Source: JBJXFY01 sp046155815
GTDB lineage: Bacteria > Verrucomicrobiota > Verrucomicrobiia > Limisphaerales > CAIMTB01
Length of the DNA stretch: 6,329 nt
Reading direction: 5' to 3'
Assembly (NCBI GenBank): GCA_046155815.1
Contig: JBJXFY010000162.1
Coordinates: forward strand, 1 to 6,329
Position numbers and translations under genes: made by a program
Shown: one piece after another, positions 1-5,251 of the stretch
Layout of the letters: every line of letters starts with the position of its first letter
Numbering within the stretch: the first letter of the stretch is position 1
Notes under the pieces: generated by a model
What the model saw: the letters and a program-made list of their open reading frames with translations, nothing else
The model's database searches: none
Told to the model about the DNA's origin: nothing

Positions 1-2
1 CG

Positions 3-794
3 AACACCGTCGTCGTCCGTGCGCCCGCCGCCCAGGTGGATCCCGCACCGGGCCGCGGCGAGGCAACGGTTGTCGCAGTCGAAAAGCCGGGTTTCCTGCA
101 GCGTCTGAACCCGGCCCGTTGGGACACCGCCAAGCTGAATCCGGGCCGTTGGTTTGGCGATCCCGACAAATCCCCCGCCACGAACTCCGCGCCGGCACCG
201 CGGCCGGCCGTGACGCCCCTCGCGCCGGCCATGCCGCCCGTGCAGGTCGCGCGGGCCATGCCGTCGCCGGCCGCTTCGGAAACCTCGCGCTACACCTACC
301 AGTCACCGCCCAGGCCCGCGCCCGGCGACCGTGCGGCGGCGCAGGCGCTCTTCACCGAGGGCGTGGCCGAGCAGCGCTCCGGCCGGCCGGCCGAGGCGCT
401 GGCGCGCTACCGCGAGGCCGCACGGCTCGACCCGGCGTTCTTCGACGTGCACTACAACGCCGCCATCGCCGCGCTCGCGGTGGGCAGCCTGCCCGCGGCG
501 CTGTCGGCCTCGGAAATGGCGCTCGTCGTGCAGCCGGACTCCACCGACGGGCGGTACAACTTCGCCCTCGCGCTCGAGCGCTCGGGATACCTGGTGGATG
601 CCGCGGTGGAACTGGAAAAGCTGGTGCAGCAGCGGCCGGACTCCGTGAACGGCCACCTGCTGCTCGGCAACCTCTACGCCGACCCGCTCCGCCGCCCGGC
701 CGACGCGCGGGACCATTACCGCCGCGTGCTTGAGCTGAACCCGAACCATCCCCAGGCCCCCGCCATCCGCCGCTGGCTCGCGGCCAATCCGTGA
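3..794 (+). CDS. TPR-repeat protein, 5'-truncated by the window edge
   Basis: The frame is open from the first complete codon (position 3) to TGA at 792-794, so only the C-terminal 263 residues are seen and the true start lies upstream. The first part (to about 330) is a Pro/Ala-rich, probably disordered linker with two copies of an LNPxRW motif. The second part is four tandem tetratricopeptide repeats of 34-35 residues at about 333-434, 435-536, 537-638 and 639-743. They show the usual pattern: a small residue at position 8, an aromatic or Ala in helix B, and a closing Pro (LDP, VQP, QRP, LNP). A 16-residue tail follows. TPRs are protein-interaction scaffolds, so no enzymatic role can be assigned. 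The long low-complexity linker before the TPRs suggests a secreted or envelope-anchored protein, but the N-terminus needed to tell is missing. It ends facing pgpA, which is convergent. Confidence 0.88.
   Translation, partial: NTVVVRAPAAQVDPAPGRGEATVVAVEKPGFLQRLNPARWDTAKLNPGRWFGDPDKSPATNSAPAPRPAVTPLAPAMPPVQVARAMPSPAASETSRYTYQSPPRPAPGDRAAAQALFTEGVAEQRSGRPAEALARYREAARLDPAFFDVHYNAAIAALAVGSLPAALSASEMALVVQPDSTDGRYNFALALERSGYLVDAAVELEKLVQQRPDSVNGHLLLGNLYADPLRRPADARDHYRRVLELNPNHPQAPAIRRWLAANP
105..152 (+). repeat. Two 18-bp direct repeats, 30-bp period, in the TPR gene
   Basis: CTGAACCCGGCCCGTTGG (105-122) recurs as CTGAATCCGGGCCGTTGG (135-152), with two mismatches. The start-to-start distance is 30 bp, so the frame is kept and the protein carries LNPARW and LNPGRW ten residues apart. 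It is a short coding duplication in the linker, not a mobile element. Confidence 0.75.
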
Positions 795-820
795 CGGGCC
801 GGAGGGCGGCCTTTCCAGGT

Positions 821-843
821 CGCCGCGGGGAATCCTCGCGGCG
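821..843. terminator. Hairpin between convergent stops of the TPR gene and pgpA
   Basis: CGCCGCGGGG (821-830) pairs with CCTCGCGGCG (834-843) across a 3-base loop: a 10-bp stem with one G-T wobble on the + strand. It lies in the 73-bp gap between the TPR stop (794) and the pgpA stop (868), where a shared terminator would be expected. There is no T-run on either side, so it would be a non-canonical intrinsic terminator or only a 3'-end stabilising structure. Confidence 0.4.
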
Positions 844-867
844 GGCTCAAACTCCCGTGGGACGGCC

Positions 868-1383
868 TCACGCCAGCCGCCCCACCGCCCACGCCGCCGC
901 GCCGGCATAAATCGCCGCAATCACGTCGTCCGCGGTCACGCCCCAGCCGCTTGGAAGCCGCTGGCTCGCGCCCGCGGGCCACGGCTTCCAGATGTCGAAC
1001 ACGCGGAACAGGACGAACACCAGCAGCGGCATCCACCAGCCGTGACGCGCGAGGAAGGCGCCCGCGCCGGGCGCGGCCCCGTGCCGGAGCGCGTCGTCCA
1101 TGACGAGCGGCAGGAACGCCAGCGGCAGGGCGGCGATCTCGTCAATCACCACCGACGGCGGTTCGTGCCGGCCCAGCTCGCGCGCAGCCACGCCCGCGGC
1201 CCACACGGACACGCCCAGTCCTGCCAGCATCCCGAGCGCGAAAGCCCACACGGAACCGGTGGCCAACAGCGCCGCCGTCCACGGCAGCCCCAGCATCGTG
1301 CCGCAGGTGCCCGGCATGACCGGCGCGCGGCCGAGGCCGAAGCCCTCCGCGAGCCGGCACACAGGACGGCGCGCGGGCTTCAC
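868..1383 (-). CDS. pgpA: Phosphatidylglycerophosphatase A
   Basis: Removes the phosphate from phosphatidylglycerol phosphate to give phosphatidylglycerol, at the inner membrane. The 171-residue product is close to the 172 of E. coli PgpA. Family motifs are all present: GFGLGRAPVMPGTCGT (14-29), the acidic pair in VIDE (D81, E82), FRVFDIWKPWP (126-136) and a C-terminal ADD (D152, D153), as expected for this Mg-dependent phosphatase. Hydrophobic segments lie at about 33-63, 83-95 and 116-128, with another at the C-terminus. I chose the GTG at 1383-1381: it overlaps the pgsA stop as GTGA, gives the family length, and nothing resembling the family precedes it although the frame stays open upstream through pgsA. 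The gene is probably translationally coupled to pgsA, and no Shine-Dalgarno is visible. The product name is secure; the start is likely but not proven. Confidence 0.93.
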   Translation of the reverse strand: MKPARRPVCRLAEGFGLGRAPVMPGTCGTMLGLPWTAALLATGSVWAFALGMLAGLGVSVWAAGVAARELGRHEPPSVVIDEIAALPLAFLPLVMDDALRHGAAPGAGAFLARHGWWMPLLVFVLFRVFDIWKPWPAGASQRLPSGWGVTADDVIAAIYAGAAAWAVGRLA

Positions 1384-1967
1384 ACGTCGCGCATGAACAG
1401 GGCCCGGTTGCGCCACAGGTAGATGCTGCCGGACAGCAGCGTGAGCACGACCGCCACCCACTTGGACGCCTCGGTGAACCACACCACCCACGGCGTGCCG
1501 GCCGGAAACTCGAACACGATCCGCGCCCACGCGCCCCACGTCGGGTATGCGAGCGAGGTGAGGATGGCGCAGATGCAGGCGATCTGGCTGATGGTCTTGT
1601 GCTTGCCGAAGCCCTCCGCGGCCAGCACGAGGTGCTGGGAGGCCGCGAGCAGGCGCAGCCCCGTGATCACCAGCTCCCGCGCCACGATCACGATCACCAT
1701 CCACGCCGGCATGCGGTCCAGTTCCACGAACGCGATGAACGCCGAGCAGACAAGGATCTTGTCCGCCAGTGGATCCATCAGGATGCCAAAGCGCGTGATG
1801 AGCCGGTCGCGCCGCGCGATCATCCCGTCGAAGTAATCCGTGAGGCTCGCCGCGGCGAAGAGCGCGAGTGCGGCCGTGGCATGGCCGGGAAAGGGAACCA
1901 GCAGCGCGGCGAGAAACACCGCCGTCAGCGCCAGGCGCGAGACGGTGAGGCGGTTCGGCAGGTTCAT
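1380..1967 (-). CDS. pgsA: CDP-diacylglycerol-glycerol-3-phosphate 3-phosphatidyltransferase
   Basis: Transfers the phosphatidyl group from CDP-diacylglycerol to glycerol 3-phosphate, making phosphatidylglycerol phosphate, the substrate of the next gene's product. The 195-residue integral membrane protein carries the full CDP-alcohol phosphotransferase signature: D44-x2-D47-G48-x2-A51-R52-x8-G61-x3-D65-x3-D69, with the four metal-binding aspartates intact. The N-terminus MNLPNRLTVSR is typical of PgsA and fixes the start at ATG 1967-1965. Hydrophobic segments lie at about 12-25, 30-43, 87-100 and 160-180, with others between them. The reading frame is open upstream as far as 2186, but that extension is Arg/Pro/Ala-rich, unlike the family, and runs into the neighbouring gene. 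No Shine-Dalgarno precedes the ATG. It is the first gene of the pgsA-pgpA pair; any promoter lies in the 196-bp gap 1968-2163. Confidence 0.94.
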   Translation of the reverse strand: MNLPNRLTVSRLALTAVFLAALLVPFPGHATAALALFAAASLTDYFDGMIARRDRLITRFGILMDPLADKILVCSAFIAFVELDRMPAWMVIVIVARELVITGLRLLAASQHLVLAAEGFGKHKTISQIACICAILTSLAYPTWGAWARIVFEFPAGTPWVVWFTEASKWVAVVLTLLSGSIYLWRNRALFMRDV

Positions 1968-2050
1968 CAGCGGCCGGAGGATGCCGCGCGCGATGGCCGG
2001 CGTCACTCCCGCAGCGGCGGCGGAACTGCAAAATCGAGTCGTGGCGCCCC

Positions 2051-2102
2051 GGTACCCTCGTGGAGGCCTGACCAACCGGTGGGCCGACGCAGCGAGGGTT
2101 CC
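2051..2102. repeat. Imperfect inverted repeat upstream of pgsA
   Basis: GGTACCCTCG (2051-2060) is matched by CGAGGGTTCC (2093-2102), which is its reverse complement with one mismatch, across a 32-base spacer. On the minus strand it would lie in the presumed pgsA leader or promoter region, about 85-135 bases before the start codon. Its right arm runs into the 14-bp palindrome. It could be an RNA structure, a paired protein-binding site or a worn repeat element; the sequence does not decide. Confidence 0.45.
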
Positions 2103-2111
2103 AATTGGAAC
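2098..2111. promoter_or_regulatory. Perfect 14-bp palindrome, possible operator before pgsA
   Basis: GTTCCAATTGGAAC equals its own reverse complement. The AATTGGAA core is A+T-rich in otherwise very G+C-rich DNA. It lies about 131 bp upstream of the pgsA start and about 53 bp beyond the 3' end of the secreted-protein gene. Size and symmetry fit a dimeric regulator site, but I recognise no specific regulator and see no clear -35/-10 pair beside it. Confidence 0.4.
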
Positions 2112-2148
2112 GACCGCAGTTGGCGGGTCCGGCCTGCTCATTGCTGGC

Positions 2149-2165
2149 AGGGCGTCCCCCGCCCT
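2149..2165 (-). terminator. Short hairpin at the stop of the secreted-protein gene
   Basis: AGGGCG (2149-2154) pairs perfectly with CGCCCT (2160-2165) around a 5-base loop. It overlaps the TAG stop (2166-2164) of the minus-strand gene and would fold in its transcript. No T-run follows, so termination is only possible. Confidence 0.3.
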
Positions 2166-2697
2166 ACTTCCTGACCGCCGACTCAACCATCTTGCGGAAC
2201 TCCGCGTCGCCGCCCTCGACCAGCGCCTTGGGGCCGGTGAGCTTCACGAACACGGCACCCTGCGCCGCCTCGATGATCGCGCCACGCAGCGCGAAGCCCG
2301 GCCGGGGCGTCTGCGGCCCGCCGGGCATCCCGCTCAGGTAGGTGCCCTCGGCTCGGACGTAGGTGACCTTGGTTCCACCGACCTCGACGGTCTCCTGCTT
2401 GGCCTGCAGCTCCTCCTTGGTGCCCTGAAACTGACGGAACCAGCGGTCCACGTTGGCCTGCATGCCGCCGGCGTTGCCGGAGCCAAAATGGAAGAAGACG
2501 ACCTCCGCGGGCTCGCCGCCGCCCTGGGCGGGGATGGCGAGCTGAGCCTTGCGCATCGGGTTCGGGCCGAGCTTCACCCAGGTCCAAGCCTCGGGCCGCG
2601 CGAAGGTGAGCTCGCTCACCGGGAAGGTCTTGGGAGCCTCCTGCGCCAGCGCGGGCAGGACCATGGCGAGGGCGAAAACGGCGGCGAAGCGGTTCAT
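2164..2697 (-). CDS. Secreted protein of unknown function
   Basis: A 177-residue protein with a clear Sec signal peptide: MNRF, a hydrophobic stretch (about 5-17) and a type I cleavage site after ALA18, before Gln19. It has no cysteine at all, so it is not a lipoprotein and has no disulfides. The mature part of about 159 residues contains AEVVFFHFG (64-72), GGMQANVDRWFRQF (77-90), TYLSGMPGGPQTPRPG (119-134) and a C-terminal KMVESAVRK. It resembles secreted proteins I associate with Verrucomicrobia and Planctomycetes, in which a phrase like QANVDRW is followed by a Gly/Pro-rich loop, but I know no function for them. ATG 2697 was chosen because the signal peptide begins there; an ATG at 2766 would add 23 residues that spoil the export signal. 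It lies 103 bp downstream of the amidase on the same strand and may be the last gene of that transcript. Confidence 0.85.
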   Translation of the reverse strand: MNRFAAVFALAMVLPALAQEAPKTFPVSELTFARPEAWTWVKLGPNPMRKAQLAIPAQGGGEPAEVVFFHFGSGNAGGMQANVDRWFRQFQGTKEELQAKQETVEVGGTKVTYVRAEGTYLSGMPGGPQTPRPGFALRGAIIEAAQGAVFVKLTGPKALVEGGDAEFRKMVESAVRK

Positions 2698-2778
2698 GGC
2701 CGGGACGGTGCGCGGCGAGCGGGCAAAGTCAAACGGGTCCGGCACCCGGGCGGCGACGCCCATCACCCCGGAGTCTGA

Positions 2779-2794
2779 GGCCGTTGGCGCGGCC
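2779..2794 (-). terminator. Weak hairpin after the amidase gene
   Basis: GGCCG (2779-2783) and CGGCC (2790-2794) form a 5-bp stem with a 6-base loop, just beyond the TGA (2803-2801) of the amidase on the minus strand. There is no T-run and the stem is short, so read-through into the secreted-protein gene is quite possible. Confidence 0.22.
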
Positions 2795-2800
2795 GACCGT

Positions 2801-3703
2801 TCAATCGATCAACCGCCGTGTCAGGTCGCCGTAGGCGTCTATGCGCCGGTCGCGCAGGAAGGGCCAGTGGGTGCGGGTCACGTCCACCTTCTCGAGGTCC
2901 ACGGGCACAAGGAGGTTCTCGGGCCGGTCCGTCGAGGCCTTCGCCAGGATCTGCCCGCTGGTGCCGGCCACGAAGCTCCGGCCCCAGAACTCGAGGCCGT
3001 CCCCGCCCACCCGCTCCAGCACCTCGTGGCCGACGCGGTTGACCGCGGCCACGTAGCAGCCGTTGGCCACGGCGTGCGAGCGCTGGATGATCTCCCAGGC
3101 ACCGTGCTGGTTCTCGCCGTACTCGGCCTTCTCCTTGGGATGCCATCCGATGGCGGTCGGGTAGAGGAGAATCTGCGCGCCCTGCATCGCGGTGAGGCGC
3201 GCGGCCTCGGGATACCACTGGTCCCAGCAGACGAGCACGCCGAGACGCCCGAAACGTGTGTCCCACGCGCGGAAGCCGAGGTCGCCGGGCGTGAAGTAGA
3301 ACTTTTCGTAGAAGAGCGGGTCGTCCGGGATGTGCATCTTCCGGTAGCGCCCGAGCAGCGCTCCATCCGCGTCAATGATGACGGCGGTGTTGTGGTACAG
3401 GCCGGCGGCGCGGCGCTCGAAGAGCGAGGCGATGACCACGACGCCGTGCTTCCTGGCGAGCTTCTGGAACGCCTCGGTGCTCGGGCCGGGGATCGGCTCC
3501 GCGAGCTTGAAGCACTCGTGGTCCTCGCTCTGGCAGAAGTACTGGGCGGTGACGAGTTCCTGGGTGCAGAGGATCTGCGCTCCGTCCCGCGCGGCGCGTG
3601 CGGCGGCGTCCAGGCAGGTGGCGAGGTTCCCACGGGGGTCGGGCGTGCAGGCATGCTGGAGCAGCCCGAGGGTGACCGCGGACGACGCACGGCGGCGCTT
3701 CAT
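2801..3703 (-). CDS. aguB: N-carbamoylputrescine amidase (nitrilase superfamily)
   Basis: Hydrolyses N-carbamoylputrescine to putrescine, CO2 and ammonia, the last step of the arginine-agmatine route to polyamines, in the cytosol. The 300-residue product has the usual family length and the nitrilase triad: Glu49 in TQELV, Lys122 in YRKMHIPDD and Cys159 in VCWDQWYPEAAR. The segments YEKFYFTPGD (132-141) and LLYPTAIGWHP, together with the WDQW context of the cysteine, are characteristic of the carbamoylputrescine branch, including the plant enzymes, rather than of nitrilases or omega-amidases. The start ATG (3703-3701) overlaps the kinase stop as ATGA, so translation is probably coupled to the kinase. 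No agmatine deiminase gene is present here. Substrate is assigned by resemblance; another N-carbamoyl amine cannot be excluded. Confidence 0.93.
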   Translation of the reverse strand: MKRRRASSAVTLGLLQHACTPDPRGNLATCLDAAARAARDGAQILCTQELVTAQYFCQSEDHECFKLAEPIPGPSTEAFQKLARKHGVVVIASLFERRAAGLYHNTAVIIDADGALLGRYRKMHIPDDPLFYEKFYFTPGDLGFRAWDTRFGRLGVLVCWDQWYPEAARLTAMQGAQILLYPTAIGWHPKEKAEYGENQHGAWEIIQRSHAVANGCYVAAVNRVGHEVLERVGGDGLEFWGRSFVAGTSGQILAKASTDRPENLLVPVDLEKVDVTRTHWPFLRDRRIDAYGDLTRRLID

Positions 3704-4740
3704 CGGATGTGGATCGGCACGGTCCGCGCGCGGTGCTCGGCCTTGTCCGCGAGGACCAGGGTGCCGCCGCGGCTCTGGTCCGCAACGCCCGCCGCGGGAA
3801 TGGGCACGCTCTGGCCGAACAGCTCGCGGATGTAGCGGCCGAGCGTCTCGTTCGTGGGGCCGTAACCCGCGCCGTAGATGTAGCTCTCGAGGTCGAAGAG
3901 CAGCTCGTCGGCGGTCTGGTAGCGGGCCTGTACATCCCGCGCCAGGGCCTTGAGGAGGATCGCGTTGAGGCGGTCGTCCACCCGCGGGTCCTCCCGGCGG
4001 AAGTCAGGGATTTCGAGCGTAAGGATGCGCTGGCGGGACTCCTCGGTGGTGCCCGCGCGGAAGATGTTCCGGCCGAGCACCAGTTGGGAGAGGACGACGC
4101 CGGCGGAAAAGAGGTCGGAGCGACGGTCGGTGATCTGGAAGTCCGCCTGTTCCGGGCTCATGAAGTCGGGCTTGCCGACGACGATCTCGCCTTCCTGATC
4201 CTTGAGCAGGCCGCGGGCCTTGGCGATGCCGAAGTCGGTCAGCTTCACGTCGCCCTCGAAGGCGATCATGACGTTCTTGAAGCTCACGTCGCGGTGGACG
4301 ATGCCGAGCGGCCGGCCGTCCCGGTCGGTCTTGTTGTGGGCGTAGGCGAGGCCGCGGGCGACGCGCGAGGCGATGAAGACGGCGAGTTCGGCCGGGAGCT
4401 GCTTCTGCTTGGCGCGGTGCTGGTCGAGGAATTGCTCGAGGTTCACCCCGCGGATGAGCTCCATGCAGATGAAGAGCTGCCCGTTGGCCTCGCCCAGATG
4501 ATAGGTCTGGACGATGTTCGTATGGATGAGGTCGGCGACGAGCTTGGCCTCGCCGATGAAGTTCTCCACGAACCCGCTCTGCGAGGTGTAGTTTTGCCGG
4601 ACGACCTTGATGGCGACGCGCTTCACGAAGTCCCGCGCGCCGTGCTGCTCGGCCTCGTACACGATACCCATGCCGCCCTCGAAGATCGTCCGCACGATCT
4701 CGTAGCGGAACGTCCCGCTCAGGGTGTTCGGCGCCGGCAT
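3700..4740 (-). CDS. Cytosolic Ser/Thr protein kinase (Hanks type)
   Basis: A 346-residue protein with a complete kinase domain at about 10-290 and no transmembrane segment, so probably a soluble cytosolic kinase. Visible motifs: a glycine loop FEGGMGIVYEA (first Gly replaced by Phe20), the ATP-binding Lys45 in VAIKVV, the helix-C Glu64, the catalytic loop HRDVSFKN (149-156), DFG (169-171) and an SPEQ activation-segment end. HRDVS replaces the common HRDLK; the same change is frequent in myxobacterial kinases, and the ETLGRYIRELFG stretch after the domain is also of that style. The last 45 or so residues look disordered. In-frame ATGs at 4779, 4752 and 4740 are all possible, and the frame is open to 4851. 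I chose 4740 because the conserved domain begins soon after; no Shine-Dalgarno decides. Its stop overlaps the amidase start, which suggests the two products are made together. Kinase substrate unknown. Confidence 0.9.
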   Translation of the reverse strand: MPAPNTLSGTFRYEIVRTIFEGGMGIVYEAEQHGARDFVKRVAIKVVRQNYTSQSGFVENFIGEAKLVADLIHTNIVQTYHLGEANGQLFICMELIRGVNLEQFLDQHRAKQKQLPAELAVFIASRVARGLAYAHNKTDRDGRPLGIVHRDVSFKNVMIAFEGDVKLTDFGIAKARGLLKDQEGEIVVGKPDFMSPEQADFQITDRRSDLFSAGVVLSQLVLGRNIFRAGTTEESRQRILTLEIPDFRREDPRVDDRLNAILLKALARDVQARYQTADELLFDLESYIYGAGYGPTNETLGRYIRELFGQSVPIPAAGVADQSRGGTLVLADKAEHRARTVPIHIR

Positions 4741-4814
4741 GGGGGCGAGCATGAAACGGCGCCCCGGGGAGTCAAGCATTGCGGATTTTCTTGGGGTTTT
4801 CGGAGAGTTTTGCC

Positions 4815-4844
4815 TTGCACCCCCGGAAAGGCCGCGCCTATCAA
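4815..4844 (+). promoter_or_regulatory. Possible sigma-70-type promoter for the HU gene
   Basis: TTGCAC (4815-4820) and TATCAA (4839-4844) are separated by 18 bases and match the housekeeping consensus at 4/6 and 4/6. The pair lies in the 157-bp divergent region between the kinase and HU genes. It would place the transcript start near 4850, giving a leader of roughly 45-50 bases. It is assigned by eye only. Confidence 0.42.
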
Positions 4845-4861
4845 GCCCCACCGTTCAACGG

Positions 4862-4897
4862 AAACAACCCAACCCAACACCCTCCAGCCAACTCATC
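4862..4897 (+). promoter_or_regulatory. A/C-rich, nearly G-free leader of the HU gene
   Basis: The 36 bases before the HU start codon contain a single G (4887) and are mostly A and C, with a repeated AACCC unit, in DNA that is otherwise G+C-rich on both strands. There is no Shine-Dalgarno. Such a leader would be unstructured and could bind the ribosome through protein S1 or simple accessibility; that role is inference. Confidence 0.5.
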
Positions 4898-5188
4898 ATG
4901 CCCAAGACCCTCACCAAGTCCGCGCTCTCCGCCGAACTCGCCGACAAGGCCGGCCTCGCCTCCCGCAAGCAGGGCGTGCAGGTCCTCGACGCCCTCGCCG
5001 AGCTCGCCTACAAGAACGCCAAGAACTCCTTCACCCTCCCGGGCATCGGCAAGCTCGTGCTCGTGAACCGCAAGGCACGCATGGGCCGCAACCCCAAGAC
5101 CGGCGAGGCCATCAAGATCCCCGCCAAGAAGGTCGTGAAGTTCCGCGTCGCCAAGGCCGCCAAGGAGGCGATCCTCGGAGGCAAGTAA
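4898..5188 (+). CDS. HU/IHF-family DNA-binding protein
   Basis: A 96-residue nucleoid-associated protein that bends and compacts DNA as a dimer. It has the standard layout: two N-terminal helices (about 5-42, starting TKSALSAELADKAGL), the FTLPGIGKLVLVNRKAR strand region (45-61), the arm motif GRNPKTGE (63-70) with the DNA-intercalating proline at 66, then IKIPAKKVVKFRVAKAAKEAI. Length is typical of HU (about 90-100). Every lysine codon is AAG and every leucine codon is CTC, a bias expected of a highly expressed gene. The ATG at 4898 begins the conserved domain; the frame is open to 4724 but that part is Pro/Arg-rich and carries the presumed promoter. It is a single-gene unit, divergent from the kinase, with its own terminator. 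HU versus an IHF-like subunit cannot be settled from one sequence, so no symbol is given. Confidence 0.95.
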   Translation: MPKTLTKSALSAELADKAGLASRKQGVQVLDALAELAYKNAKNSFTLPGIGKLVLVNRKARMGRNPKTGEAIKIPAKKVVKFRVAKAAKEAILGGK

Positions 5189-5209
5189 GTCCTTCGCCCT
5201 GGATTTCTG

Positions 5210-5245
5210 CGGCACCCCGGCGTCCCCGGGGTGCCGTTTTCGTTT
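5210..5245 (+). terminator. Strong intrinsic terminator of the HU gene
   Basis: CGGCACCCCGG (5210-5220) and CCGGGGTGCCG (5226-5236) form a perfect 11-bp stem with the 5-base loop CGTCC, followed at once by TTTTCGTTT (5237-5245). It begins 22 bases after the HU stop. This is the only hairpin in the window with a proper T-tract, and it separates HU from the reductase gene. Confidence 0.92.
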
Positions 5246-5251
5246 CCTCCC

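Noticed and set aside
868..2031. A single 387-codon minus frame containing pgpA
   Set aside because: Only the part from GTG 1383 resembles PgpA; the rest is pgsA read out of frame, so it is not a fusion protein.
1968..2186. N-terminal extension of pgsA
   Set aside because: The frame is open, but the extra 73 residues are Arg/Ser/Ala/Pro-rich, unlike any PgsA, and overlap the 3' end of the next gene.
1840..2778. A 312-codon open frame on + covering the pgsA gap and the secreted-protein gene
   Set aside because: It reads through the palindrome region and opposite a gene with a clear signal peptide; its own translation shows no family features.
2549..3835. A 428-codon open frame on + opposite the amidase
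   Set aside because: Shadow of the amidase, whose catalytic triad and conserved blocks are on the other strand.
4741..4851. Longer kinase start with up to 37 extra residues
   Set aside because: The ATGs at 4752 and 4779 remain possible, but the added residues are not kinase-like and the start at 4851 would run into the presumed HU promoter.
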